From positions 496,001 through 560,000 of the forward strand of contig JBKBLN010000001.1 of NCBI GenBank assembly GCA_046296415.1: a DNA stretch of 64,000 bases, given 5' to 3'. Position 1 is the first letter of the stretch, and each line of letters begins with the position of its first letter. The translations under genes and the position numbers were made by a program. Positions 8,701 through 17,044 of this stretch are shown here, one piece after another. The notes beneath the pieces are model-generated. The model did not search any database, was not told the DNA's origin, and worked only from the letters and a program-made list of their open reading frames with translations. The DNA is from CAYNRA01 sp046296415. GTDB lineage: Bacteria; Bacteroidota; Bacteroidia; Cytophagales; Spirosomataceae.

Positions 8701-9541
8701 TTTGTTTGAAGTTGGTAAGTTGACGATTCGCATCATCAACTAACAGTATATAGTTCTTTTCTTGCTGTAAGTGGATTTTTAGGTCTTCTGAAATATCTTG
8801 GTCCTTTTTAGAAACTGCGAAAGCTGAATAATCTTTGTTGTCTGATAAAAAATTATTAAGTGCCTCAAGTGCAATCTTCGTTTTTCCAACACCAGGAAAT
8901 CCTGAAATAATGAGCAAATCTTTTGTTGCCAGTATATTTTCTATGTCGGCTAACTCAGTCTTGCGATGTAAAAAGATATTATCTAATGGTGTAGAAAGCT
9001 TCCCTGCTTTGTTGTTGTATTCGTCTATGAAATTTTGAAGTGGAAGGAGTTGTCCAGTATCAAGTGGAATACCTAAAATATCTTTAGCAAGGATTAAATA
9101 TTTGGAGTAAATTTCTAACGCTAGCCAATCAAGTCCTATCAATTCAATACGAATGTTTTTTGAAACGGCATATTGGGTGATTGCTGTTTCTTCGGAAACA
9201 TCTAGTCGTAAGTTAAAGCAGATAATAATTTTATGGACTTGATTTGCTGAAACTCCTGTCTTTGTTGGATCTAAACATTTATCAATGTCTTCTATAATTT
9301 TGGCGACCAATCCTTCAGCTTTAGTTGTGAATTCAACGTATCGTAAACTTCCATCTGCAAGTCGAAAGAAAGTGTCAGGCGTGCCTTTTACAGTTTTCTG
9401 TTTACCAAATTGGCTTCCTGTCCTATTGATACTTGCTAACTCTTGTTCTCTAAAAGCTAAATAAATGTCGCAAAGGTTTTGAAACGCAGCGCTATCAATA
9501 CCTAAGAGTTGTTGTTCAATGAGTTTTAATCGTCCATTCAT
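5702..9541 (-). CDS. Large STAND-type P-loop NTPase with N-terminal PD-(D/E)XK-like nuclease domain
   Basis: The 1279-residue protein looks like a modular defence effector. Residues about 10-150 resemble a restriction-endonuclease-like fold: GTPDTFF with D56, then RYVEFTTK with E70 and K74. The usual E-x-K is not exact. An NTPase follows: Walker A GFPGVGKT (214-221), Walker B ILLVDD (265-270) and an ITVRD sensor segment near 296-301. The remaining ~850 residues are helical and repeat-like with no catalytic motif, as in the sensor half of STAND proteins such as the Avs group. Length and order fit an Avs-like anti-phage protein, but family membership is inferred. It forms a one-gene cassette between E3 and the half-site at 9701. 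Confidence 0.65.
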   Translation of the reverse strand: MNGRLKLIEQQLLGIDSAAFQNLCDIYLAFREQELASINRTGSQFGKQKTVKGTPDTFFRLADGSLRYVEFTTKAEGLVAKIIEDIDKCLDPTKTGVSANQVHKIIICFNLRLDVSEETAITQYAVSKNIRIELIGLDWLALEIYSKYLILAKDILGIPLDTGQLLPLQNFIDEYNNKAGKLSTPLDNIFLHRKTELADIENILATKDLLIISGFPGVGKTKIALEALNNFLSDNKDYSAFAVSKKDQDISEDLKIHLQQEKNYILLVDDANRQLTNFKQILGVFRENRKGNIKIVITVRDYALSDIENECMDFMHHTVTLKKFSDEEITQLISSDSFEIKNPKYQKRIVEIADGNARLAIMASRLANQEQVGFLYGDGYRIFELYDYYFRTFIKDFEKLGNNVLLKTLGIISFFFTVDRSNKEFIENILKTFELDYYEFNEAIDVLHEKELLEVKYNHARVSEQVMATYFFYKVFIKDEILSFKTLLFTFFPVWKKRFSDTIIPSNNSFGYDNVLKKINGSLDEYLYSIYSEEEKVLEFFSLFWFYKREETLNYFHEKIKQLPEPENPVYDSKYETNDFVWDRDKTLDFLSDLFNHFTESFVPALELAFEYCRKKPESLPELIRRIREKLLFDDDDHRYDFQRQVELFNLLIAKFNAKQPHYVEVFFALAGTFLSHHYQITKGGRNHSITFYQYPLPFYEVTKDFRKSIWTTLFENFKTYPKEVLAILKNFRPGYKEAISEILEFDLSLLLPFIEVNLDPTSFEHIHFIHDFVSMLNRKNIADKSYQNLKSKFNSKEYEYFRKLDWNTVRGKQDYDFDRYDDFQKLKEQDIRTFFLFKSETEFAALHTATKNTLSLEGNNSLGIDQSLNIIIEENFLRDDEIGFKLLISILDNYPKGVNPLYKAIKVIVNKSNQWALRLWNLINNWKHEYKLFWQLSFFDYLPAEHANYFYKTALLETIKSIDKGCYLQFESFEKFIPIKSDKFKDKAGRFLMTLPVIKNLVNYKEKNIIEEILSIVYNKIEVQNFRINLSFHFFEKYSAMLADNFELLKKSYIQQEKKVSNHFDLQHAGLKALLQINPDFLLEYIDSFYTDKENRHNRNTDNQLSFVWDLEHYNELIRKAVDLIIENNYYFGIGGHPLIIFFHNLNEEQKVKAKAFILRFISEYHADDKKMNPVFDVLRHTLKEFFEEAFLHYLNLNTDIDNFKKIRWRGNGGTYSGDVIIGEIHAKEWQNILAMVVKSKNQLDLIPIKTYIKKQIEYELKSGEEERKRKFINPDRW

Positions 9542-9700
9542 TCCTTCAGGTCATTGTGTGAGTTAGGGCAAAAGCAAATGTGCTGCATTGCGTTGGCTTT
9601 GAGCATTAGGATGCAGCTCTTATGATTTTTCAGAAGCGTTGGCGTATTGTCTTTCACTTTTCTGTTCGTTTATTGTCTGTCGTGTCGTCTTTTTAGGGTG

Positions 9701-9749
9701 AGGCATAACGAATCGATAGACGCCATAAATTCAACCTAATGGCGTCTAT
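9701..9749. repeat. Right border of cassette array: half-site plus 11-bp hairpin
   Basis: The sequence AGGCATAAC (9701-9709) is, on the minus strand, GTTATGCCT, the start of the NTPase cassette. Seven bases away is a perfect inverted repeat ATAGACGCCAT (9716-9726) and ATGGCGTCTAT (9739-9749). The hairpin may be a terminator or part of the insertion site; it has no strong U-tract. Confidence 0.45.
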
Positions 9750-10218
9750 TTCCGAATTGGATAAAGGGGGTTCAACCCAAACGTAGCCCTCCGCCAAACC
9801 CATCCAAATGTATCAAAATTGCCTTGGATCTCCAATTGATCCAAGCGTTTCAGTGGTTTTTGAACTTTCATTACCCAATTAACTTTGAATCTACCGTTTA
9901 TCGGTCCTATTCCCAAGCATATAGGTCGCCCAATGGATTTTTTTACATCTAGCTTGATTCTCTTTTGGATGCCCTTCCGGGTGAGGCATTCTTTTTTGGG
10001 GTCTTTTGCCGGGCTCACCGGGATTTGTTTCCTTGGGTACTCGACTCCTTTGTATTACTTCCAAGGCTCGAAGGTCATGGGACTGGCAACCCTTCTGTAG
10101 TTCCCTAGCTTCCCGTTTTTGCGATGGGTAGTCCCATATCATTTTGAGGTAGAATGACTTAGCGATCCGATCAGCATATTGAAATAATGAAAGTTTAAAT
10201 AAAATTATTTCAAGTCCC
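9750..10218. other. Unassigned gap between the island and the arabinose promoter
   Basis: Small open frames exist on both strands here, but none has a recognisable protein pattern, a plausible ribosome-binding context or codon use like the neighbours. I see no tRNA, attachment site or repeat that recurs in this window. It may be the remnant of an older insertion. Confidence 0.4.
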
Positions 10219-10264
10219 TTGACTGAAACCAAAATTTAAATATATTTGTGTCAAATTGACGCAA
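10219..10264 (+). promoter_or_regulatory. Arabinose operon promoter with overlapping palindromic operator
   Basis: A TTG at 10219-10221 lies 19 bp before TATATTTG (10241-10248), a perfect Bacteroidota -7 box (TAnnTTTG). The 19-bp palindrome TTGTGTCAAATTGACGCAA (10246-10264, one mismatch between arms) overlaps the box and the expected start site. A regulator bound there would block transcription. The same type of site stands at the GH95 gene. Confidence 0.7.
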
Positions 10265-10332
10265 TTAGATTTTTTGGATGAAGATTCATCGATCCATTGA
10301 CCCTTTATTTTTTTAAATTCTACCCGGTACTC

Positions 10333-11874
10333 ATGAAAAAAGTCATTCTAACCCTCCTGTCGGCGGCATTCCTTTCCCAAGGCGTAGCCCAGACAAAAAT
10401 TACCTTGAATACCGATTTGGGTACTACCCAAATCAATAAACATATTTATGGCCATTTTGCCGAGCACCTCGGTCGATGCATCTACGATGGCATGTACATC
10501 GGGGAGAAAAACACCAAAATTCCCAATACAGATGGGGTACGGAATGATATCATTCAAGCCCTGAAAGAACTCAAGGTACCCAACCTCCGTTGGCCGGGTG
10601 GTTGCTTTGCCGATGCCTACCAATGGAAAGATGGCGTTGGCCCGAAAGAAAATCGACCTAAAATGGTGAACGTATGGTGGGGTGGGGTAACAGAAGACAA
10701 TAGCTTCGGTACTCATGACTTTTTAAACCTGTGTGAAAAAATTGGCGCAGAGCCTTATTTGGCTGGGAATGTGGGATCCGGCACCGTCAAAGATTTGTCC
10801 GACTGGGTCACCTACGTGAACCACCCCGGCGGCAGCCCGATGGCCGACTGGCGGAAGCAAAACGGCCGTGAAAAACCATGGAATGTAAAAATGTGGGGCG
10901 TAGGAAACGAAGCCTGGGGATGTGGCGGTAACATGACCGCTGAGTTCTATGCCAATATCTACCGTCAATATGCCACCTTCATGACAGGCTGGACCAACGA
11001 ATCCAAACTATTCCGGATCGCCTCCGGGGCAAGCGGGGATGATTACCATTGGACTGAAACCCTCATGAAAAACATCCCCCACAACTTGATGGATGGGGTT
11101 GCCCTGCACCACTACTCTGTCATCAACTGGAACGAAAAAGGACCTTCCACCGGATTCAACCAATTCCACTATTTCCGTATCATCGAAGAGGCCTGGAAAA
11201 TGGATGAGCTTGTCCGTCGCCACAGTACCATCATGGACAAATACGATCCTAAAAAGAAAGTGGCCTTGATCGTGGACGAATGGGGTGGATGGTATGAGGT
11301 CGAAAAAGGGACGAACCCCGGATTTTTATATCAACAAAACACCATGCGGGACGCCGTCATTGCCGGTTTAACCCTGAATATCTTCAATAATCACGCCGAT
11401 CGGGTACGCGGGGCAAACCTCGCCCAAATTGTCAATGTATTGCAAGCGGTTATTTTGACCAAAGAGGAAAAAATGATCTTGACACCTACGTATCACGTGA
11501 TGAAAATGTACAACGTGCACCAAGATGCGACGTTGATCCCGATGTCATTTGAGTCACCTAAATACGAATACGAAGGCAAAAAGCTAGATGCGATCTCAGG
11601 ATCTGCCTCCAAAAGTGCCGATGGGACAGTGAATATTTCTTTGACAAACGTGGATTATTCCAAACCCCATGAGGTCGTGATTCAATTGCGTGGAGAAGAA
11701 TTTTCAAAGATCTCGAGTGAGATCATCAGTTCTTCGGATGTCAATGACCACAACACCTTCGACGCACCCAATAAAGTGACTACCAAGCCATTTCAAGGCG
11801 CGAAATTTGAAAAGGGAACCCTACGCTTGACAGTCCCTGCTTTTTCTGTGGTGATGGTTCGATTAAAAAAATAA
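10333..11874 (+). CDS. Secreted GH51 alpha-L-arabinofuranosidase
   Basis: The enzyme releases terminal arabinofuranosyl units from arabinan or arabinoxylan fragments. The start at 10333 gives a signal peptide (MKKVILTLLSAAFLSQGVAQ); an upstream in-frame start at 10297 would bury it. In this 513-residue numbering the acid/base is E193 in GVGNEAWG and the nucleophile is E316 in IVDEWGGWY, both in GH51 context. The (beta/alpha)8 barrel is followed by a beta-rich C-terminal domain. It is the first gene of the operon, directly after the operator-bearing promoter. The product is exported, so it acts in the periplasm or at the surface. Confidence 0.9.
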   Translation: MKKVILTLLSAAFLSQGVAQTKITLNTDLGTTQINKHIYGHFAEHLGRCIYDGMYIGEKNTKIPNTDGVRNDIIQALKELKVPNLRWPGGCFADAYQWKDGVGPKENRPKMVNVWWGGVTEDNSFGTHDFLNLCEKIGAEPYLAGNVGSGTVKDLSDWVTYVNHPGGSPMADWRKQNGREKPWNVKMWGVGNEAWGCGGNMTAEFYANIYRQYATFMTGWTNESKLFRIASGASGDDYHWTETLMKNIPHNLMDGVALHHYSVINWNEKGPSTGFNQFHYFRIIEEAWKMDELVRRHSTIMDKYDPKKKVALIVDEWGGWYEVEKGTNPGFLYQQNTMRDAVIAGLTLNIFNNHADRVRGANLAQIVNVLQAVILTKEEKMILTPTYHVMKMYNVHQDATLIPMSFESPKYEYEGKKLDAISGSASKSADGTVNISLTNVDYSKPHEVVIQLRGEEFSKISSEIISSSDVNDHNTFDAPNKVTTKPFQGAKFEKGTLRLTVPAFSVVMVRLKK

Positions 11875-11890
11875 CTTTTCTCTTTTGAAT

Positions 11891-11922
11891 TCCTCCGGCT
11901 CATCCACCGGAGGAGTTTTCTA
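11891..11922 (+). terminator. Hairpin between the two GH51 genes
   Basis: CCTCCGG (11892-11898) pairs with CCGGAGG (11907-11913) across an 8-base loop and is followed by GTTTTCT. It may partly terminate transcription or protect the 3' end of the first message within the operon. Confidence 0.5.
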
Positions 11923-11933
11923 TTTTCAATCGT

Positions 11934-13895
11934 ATGAAAAAAATAGCGGTACTTTGCCTTTTTTGGCTGGCGAGTTTTTCTTCCAATGGGCAGATGAAAG
12001 TGGAGGTAGATGCCAACCGTCCCTTGATTCCAATCCAGCCCACGATGTACGGAATTTTTTTTGAGGACATCAATTTTGCTGCCGATGGTGGTTTGTATGC
12101 GGAGTTGGTCAAGAACCGATCCTTCGAATTCGAATACCCCTGGATGGGATGGAAGCACGTCCCGGAATCGGAAACAAGGTATAATATTCGAAATGAATTA
12201 ACCATTTACAGCAATGCCAAGACGAGTCCGACCAATCCGAAAGTCGTTCGGGTCGATAAACGCGATGCCTCGAAGTCCATTGGGTTTCAGAATGAAGGAT
12301 TTGATGGGATGGGATTCAAAGCCGGTTCCCGGTATGATTTCTCGGCGAAAGTCCGCTTAAATCGTGGAAATCTCACGTTGAGAGTTCAATTGCTCAATAC
12401 CCAAGGTGATGTGATTGGGTCTGTGGATATTCCAGCCACTAGCGCCAGCTGGTCTCCGATATCGGGTGTTTTGACGGCGTCTGAAACGGTTCAAAAAGGC
12501 AAATTACAAGTATTATTTTTAGGAGAAGGCCAATTGGATATCGACGTGGTTTCTCTTTTTCCACAAGATACCTGGAAGGGGCGTAAAGGAGGGTTGAGAA
12601 AGGATTTGGTGCAAAAATTGGCTGATCTAAAGCCTGGATTTGTTCGGTTTCCCGGAGGATGTATTGTGGAGGGCCGAACCCTCGCCGAGCGATACCAGTG
12701 GAAAAAAACCTTGGGGGTAGTGGAGAACCGGGAAATTCTGTTCAACCGTTGGAACAAAGAGTTTAGTCACCGCCCTGCGCCCGACTATTTCCAATCCAAT
12801 GGCCTCGGTTTTTTTGAATATTTCCAATTATGTGAAGACATTGGCGCTCAACCCGTACCAATTTTGTCCTGTGGCTTGGCGTGTCAATTTAATTCCTCTG
12901 AAATGCAACCATTGGAGGACATGGAACCCTACATTCAGGATGCACTTGATCTGATCGAGTTTGCCAATGGCCCTGCAGATAGCCCTTGGGGGAGTGTTCG
13001 GGCCTCGATGGGGCATCCGGAACCTTTCGGCATGAAAATGATTGGAATAGGCAATGAACAATGGGGAGAGGAATATTTCGAACGATATGAACTGATTGCC
13101 AAGGCGATCCAGGTTCGGTACCCTGAGATTCAATTAATTTCAGGCACTGGCCCATTTGCCGAGGGAGAACTTTTTGACATGGCCGAGAAAGAACTGACGC
13201 GCCTGAAGCCTGCCTTAGTGGATGAACATTATTACAAGCCACCTCAGTGGTTTTTGGATAATGCCAAACGATATGATACGTATGACCGTCAACGGTATAA
13301 AATATTTGCAGGAGAATATGCCGCTCACCCGAAGGGCTCAGATCGACCTGAAAGTCGAAACAATTGGGAAGGTGCCTTGGCCGAAGCCGCGTTTATGACG
13401 GGTTTGGAACGCAATGCCGATGTGGTATTCATGACCTCCTATGCCCCCCTCTTTGCCCATGTAAACAAGTGGCAATGGAACCCCGATTTGATTTGGTTTG
13501 ATAACCTAGAATCCATCGCAACCCCGAGCTACTATGTGCAACAGCTGTATGCGACCAATGCCGGGACACATACTTTGCCTATTTCGTCCAATGGCCAAGT
13601 CATTGCTGGCCAATCGGGTCTGTATGCTTCAGCGGCTTGGGATGCCAAAACCCAGGAAGTGATTTTGAAAATCGTGAATACCTCAACCGAAAACAAAAAC
13701 ATGATTTTGGATATCAGAGGTATCTCAAAGAAATCTACGGCCTCTGTTCAAACCCTAAAGGCAGATCAGATTACGCAATTTAATTCCATCGATCGGCCCG
13801 GACAAGTAAAACCAGCTTCTTCGGTTTGGGAGGTAAAAAATGGCTCGTATTCCATCTCCCCTCTAACCTTCCAGGTGATTCGGATTAAAAAATAA
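11934..13895 (+). CDS. Secreted GH51 alpha-L-arabinofuranosidase with inserted CBM-like domain
   Basis: This 653-residue enzyme is a second, divergent GH51. After a signal peptide (1-20, ending SSNGQ) and the opening barrel strands (GIFFEDINFAADGG, about 50-62), residues about 85-215 form a carbohydrate-binding-like beta-sandwich. The barrel then resumes at FVRFPGGCIVEG. The acid/base is E375 (GIGNEQWG) and the nucleophile E461 (FAGEYAAH). The inserted module is typical of the longer arabinofuranosidase subgroup and suggests a polymeric or branched substrate unlike that of the first GH51. It lies 59 bp after the first GH51. Confidence 0.88.
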   Translation: MKKIAVLCLFWLASFSSNGQMKVEVDANRPLIPIQPTMYGIFFEDINFAADGGLYAELVKNRSFEFEYPWMGWKHVPESETRYNIRNELTIYSNAKTSPTNPKVVRVDKRDASKSIGFQNEGFDGMGFKAGSRYDFSAKVRLNRGNLTLRVQLLNTQGDVIGSVDIPATSASWSPISGVLTASETVQKGKLQVLFLGEGQLDIDVVSLFPQDTWKGRKGGLRKDLVQKLADLKPGFVRFPGGCIVEGRTLAERYQWKKTLGVVENREILFNRWNKEFSHRPAPDYFQSNGLGFFEYFQLCEDIGAQPVPILSCGLACQFNSSEMQPLEDMEPYIQDALDLIEFANGPADSPWGSVRASMGHPEPFGMKMIGIGNEQWGEEYFERYELIAKAIQVRYPEIQLISGTGPFAEGELFDMAEKELTRLKPALVDEHYYKPPQWFLDNAKRYDTYDRQRYKIFAGEYAAHPKGSDRPESRNNWEGALAEAAFMTGLERNADVVFMTSYAPLFAHVNKWQWNPDLIWFDNLESIATPSYYVQQLYATNAGTHTLPISSNGQVIAGQSGLYASAAWDAKTQEVILKIVNTSTENKNMILDIRGISKKSTASVQTLKADQITQFNSIDRPGQVKPASSVWEVKNGSYSISPLTFQVIRIKK

Positions 13896-13920
13896 GGGCT
13901 TGACCCTAAGATACATGGAT

Positions 13921-15558
13921 ATGACAATGAAATATACTATCGGCTTGGATTACGGAACAGACTCCGTACGGGCTTTAATCGTAAATGCGCAAGGCGTTGA
14001 AATAGCAACCCATGTACATTACTACGCACGTTGGAAACAAGGATTATATTGTAAACCCTCCGACTCTCAATTTAGACAGCATCCGTTGGATTACTTGGAG
14101 GGACTCGAACAAGCGATTGTGGGAGCCCTTTCACAGGTCTCAGAGGAGGTACGGATGAATGTCATAGGTATCTCGGTGGATACCACGGGGTCTACCCCGG
14201 TGGCAGTAAATGCCCAGGGGACCCCGTTAGCTTTGTTGCCGGAGTTTGCGGAAAATCCCAACGCCATGTTTATCCTTTGGAAAGACCATACCGCCAACCA
14301 AGAAGCCGAGGAAATCAATGCCTTGGCTCGCACATGGGAAGTGGACTACACCCAATATGTCGGAGGAATTTACTCTTCCGAATGGTTCTGGGCCAAAATT
14401 CTTCGAACCTTGCGTGTGGATCCTGAAGTTCGCCAAGCTGCCTTTTCCTGGGTGGAACATTGCGATTGGATATCGGCTGTCTTGACCGGAAATACCAATC
14501 CCCTGACTCTAAAAAGAAGCCGGTGTGCAGCAGGGCATAAAGCCATGTGGCATGAGGCTTATGGCGGTCTCCCAGCCGAAGAATTTTGGATTGCTTTGGA
14601 TCCGCTCTTGACTGGCCTTCGCTCGCGCCTGTTTTCTGAAACGTACACATCCGATACCGCGATGGGAACGATCAGTGCAGAATGGGCCCTCAAATTAGGT
14701 CTTTCGGAGCAGGTAGTCATTGGGGTTGGTGCATTTGATGCGCACATGGGGGGAGTTGGAGCTGAAATCAAGCCCTATGCTTTAGTTCGTGTCATGGGTA
14801 CCTCAACTTGTGATATGCTGATTGCCCCCAGTGAAGAGGTCCAAGGGAAATTAATACGTGGAATCTGTGGCCAAGTAGAAGGCTCGATTGTACCGGGCAT
14901 GTTGGGAATGGAGGCCGGACAGTCGGCATTTGGGGATGTGTATGCTTGGTTTCAAAAGCTGCTTTTAGGACCCTTAACCGATCTTCTAGATGCGCAGCAA
15001 GTCCAACAAATGCAAGATCAACTTATTCCTCACCTCAGTGCGCAGGCAGCTTTGCTGCCGGTGACCTCACAAGATCCTGTTGCTGTCGATTGGTTCAATG
15101 GCCGACGTACACCCGACGCCAACCATCTGCTGAAAGGGGCCATTACCGGTTTGAATTTGGGAAGCGATGCCGCCACTGTATTCAAAGCTTTGGTGGAGGC
15201 CACTGCTTTTGGTTCGAAAGCGATTGTCGATCGATTTGAGTCGGAGGGAATTCCCATCCGGGAAATTATCGCGATAGGTGGTGTAGCCAAAAAATCCAAG
15301 TTTGTGATGCAAACACTCGCCAATGTGTTGAATCGACCCATTCAGGTGGTTTCCTCTGAACAAGCTTGTGCCTTAGGGGCAGCGATGAATGCAGCCGTAG
15401 CGTCGAGATTGTATGCTACCATAGCCGAAGCCCAAAAAAACATGGGATCTGGTTTTGATGCTACCTATTTACCGGAACCCGACAAAGTAGACGTCTATCA
15501 AGTCTTGTATACAAAATATGAATCATTGGGAGGTTTTCTAGCGAATAACCTGTCCTAA
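13921..15558 (+). CDS. araB: L-ribulokinase
   Basis: AraB phosphorylates L-ribulose to L-ribulose 5-phosphate with ATP. The protein is a FGGY-family kinase of 545 residues, close to the usual length. The N-terminal phosphate-binding segment is IGLDYGTDSVRALIVN. The central VGAFDAHMGGVGA and the C-terminal ATP-site segment AIGGVAKKSKFVMQTLANVL and ACALGAAMNAA match ribulokinases. Three nearby ATGs (13915, 13921, 13927) are possible starts. I chose 13921, which leaves a short N-terminus before the first beta strand. It sits 25 bp after the second GH51 and 11 bp before araA. Confidence 0.92.
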   Translation: MTMKYTIGLDYGTDSVRALIVNAQGVEIATHVHYYARWKQGLYCKPSDSQFRQHPLDYLEGLEQAIVGALSQVSEEVRMNVIGISVDTTGSTPVAVNAQGTPLALLPEFAENPNAMFILWKDHTANQEAEEINALARTWEVDYTQYVGGIYSSEWFWAKILRTLRVDPEVRQAAFSWVEHCDWISAVLTGNTNPLTLKRSRCAAGHKAMWHEAYGGLPAEEFWIALDPLLTGLRSRLFSETYTSDTAMGTISAEWALKLGLSEQVVIGVGAFDAHMGGVGAEIKPYALVRVMGTSTCDMLIAPSEEVQGKLIRGICGQVEGSIVPGMLGMEAGQSAFGDVYAWFQKLLLGPLTDLLDAQQVQQMQDQLIPHLSAQAALLPVTSQDPVAVDWFNGRRTPDANHLLKGAITGLNLGSDAATVFKALVEATAFGSKAIVDRFESEGIPIREIIAIGGVAKKSKFVMQTLANVLNRPIQVVSSEQACALGAAMNAAVASRLYATIAEAQKNMGSGFDATYLPEPDKVDVYQVLYTKYESLGGFLANNLS

Positions 15559-15569
15559 ATCCAAACACT

Positions 15570-16994
15570 ATGAAACACTTAGAAACCTATGAAATTTGGT
15601 TGGTGACTGGTAGCCAACATCTTTACGGAGAAGAAACATTGAGACAAGTCGCGGAGCACGCGGAGCAATTGGCTACAATTTTAGATCGATCGGATGTCAT
15701 TCCGGTTCGGGTACGCTATCAGCCGGTCGTTAAAACACCAGATGAAATCACACAAGTTTGCAAAGCAGCCAATGCCTCTGAGCAATGTGTAGGCATCATT
15801 ACCTGGATGCATACGTTTTCCCCCTCCAAAATGTGGATTCAAGGATTAAGTTTATTGCAAAAGCCGATGTTGCATTGGCATACGCAGTTCAATCGGGATA
15901 TCCCATTTGCCAAGATTGACATGGATTTTATGAACCTGAATCAGTCGGCTCATGGCGACCGGGAGTTTGCCCATATGTTGACGAAAATGAAGTTTCCTCG
16001 AAAAACAGTCGTAGGCCATTGGCAAGATCCTGAGGTCCACGAGCGCATCAATGTTTGGTCACGGGTGGCTGTGGCCAAGGCGACATGGCAAGGCATGAAA
16101 ATTGCTCGATTTGGTGACAATATGCGGGAAGTAGCCGTAACGGATGGAGATAAAGTAGCGGCCCAAATGAAGTTCGGATTTTCTGTTAATACCCATCCGG
16201 TGGGTGACTTGGTTCAATTTATTCAGCGAGTTTCAGACAAACAAATTCAAGCCTTGATACAAACCTACCAGGAAAGCTATCAAATGGCCCCTGAATTACT
16301 ACAAGACCGAAAAGAATCGTTGATTGAAGCCGCTCGAATCGAGGCTGGAATTACTCAGTTTTTAGAGGAAGGTGGGTTCCAAGCCTATACCAATACCTTT
16401 GAGGATCTCCATGGGATGCGCCAGCTTCCGGGGATTGCCTCTCAGCGTTTGATGGCCCAGGGTTTTGGCTATGGAGGAGAGGGTGACTGGAAGACTGCCG
16501 CGATGGTCCGGGCCATGAAAGTGATGGCGACCGGTATGCCGGGTGGAAATTCGTTCATGGAGGATTATACTTACCATTTTGATCCAGCCAACGAAATGGT
16601 TTTGGGTTCTCATATGCTGGAAATTTGTCCTTCCATTACCTCAGGAACGGTTTCTTGTGAGGTACATCCGCTCGGAATTGGGGGTAAGGAAGATCCAGTT
16701 CGATTGGTTTTTAACGGAGATCCAGGCCCCGCACTGAACGTATCTTTGGTCGATTTAGGTGATCGTTTCCGCTTGATTGTCAACGCCGTACAAGGGGTTG
16801 AAATCACCGAGCCATTCCCCAAATTACCAACCGCTAGGGTATTGTGGAAACCCCTACCAAACATGAAAGAAGGATTAAAGCAGTGGTTAATGGCCGGTGG
16901 AGCCCATCATACTGTCTATTCCCAAAATTTAACGGTCGAATACCTTGAGGATTTCGCCGAGATGCTGGACCTTGAATTAGTTGTCATCCAATAA
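15570..16994 (+). CDS. araA: L-arabinose isomerase
   Basis: AraA interconverts L-arabinose and L-ribulose and depends on a divalent metal. The 474-residue protein starts MKHLETYEIWLVTGSQHLYG, a hallmark of the family. It also carries ITWMHTFSPSKMWI, LHWHTQFN and the metal-site segments around DLHGMRQLPG, SFMEDYTYHF and VLGSHMLEICPS. It is slightly shorter than the roughly 500-residue enterobacterial enzyme. It follows araB after 11 bp and precedes araD, giving the order araB-araA-araD. Confidence 0.95.
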   Translation: MKHLETYEIWLVTGSQHLYGEETLRQVAEHAEQLATILDRSDVIPVRVRYQPVVKTPDEITQVCKAANASEQCVGIITWMHTFSPSKMWIQGLSLLQKPMLHWHTQFNRDIPFAKIDMDFMNLNQSAHGDREFAHMLTKMKFPRKTVVGHWQDPEVHERINVWSRVAVAKATWQGMKIARFGDNMREVAVTDGDKVAAQMKFGFSVNTHPVGDLVQFIQRVSDKQIQALIQTYQESYQMAPELLQDRKESLIEAARIEAGITQFLEEGGFQAYTNTFEDLHGMRQLPGIASQRLMAQGFGYGGEGDWKTAAMVRAMKVMATGMPGGNSFMEDYTYHFDPANEMVLGSHMLEICPSITSGTVSCEVHPLGIGGKEDPVRLVFNGDPGPALNVSLVDLGDRFRLIVNAVQGVEITEPFPKLPTARVLWKPLPNMKEGLKQWLMAGGAHHTVYSQNLTVEYLEDFAEMLDLELVVIQ

Positions 16995-17044
16995 GTTGTA
17001 ATAGCTTGGGCGTTACGCTGCGTCCAAGCTCAATTTCTCTCCAA

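Larger units (their letters stand above)
2860..9709 (-). mobile_element. Integron-like gene-cassette array without a visible integrase
   Basis: Four units all read on the minus strand: nuclease/STAND NTPase, two-gene unknown pair, Abi_C protein and toxin-antitoxin remnant. Each ends in an attC-like palindrome. The first bases of each unit match the outer arm of its own 3' palindrome: GTTATGCCT (9/9) for the NTPase unit, GTTATAGGGC (10/10) for the gene pair, 8/10 for the Abi_C unit and 13/17 for the TA unit. This is the mark left by site-specific recombination of circular cassettes at the R' box. The array sits between the Nudix regulator and the arabinose operon. A non-integron family of mobile palindromes remains possible. 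Confidence 0.6.

Noticed and set aside
9746..10232. Small overlapping frames on both strands
   Set aside because: No protein pattern, start context or codon use supports them; the stretch is treated as a gap.
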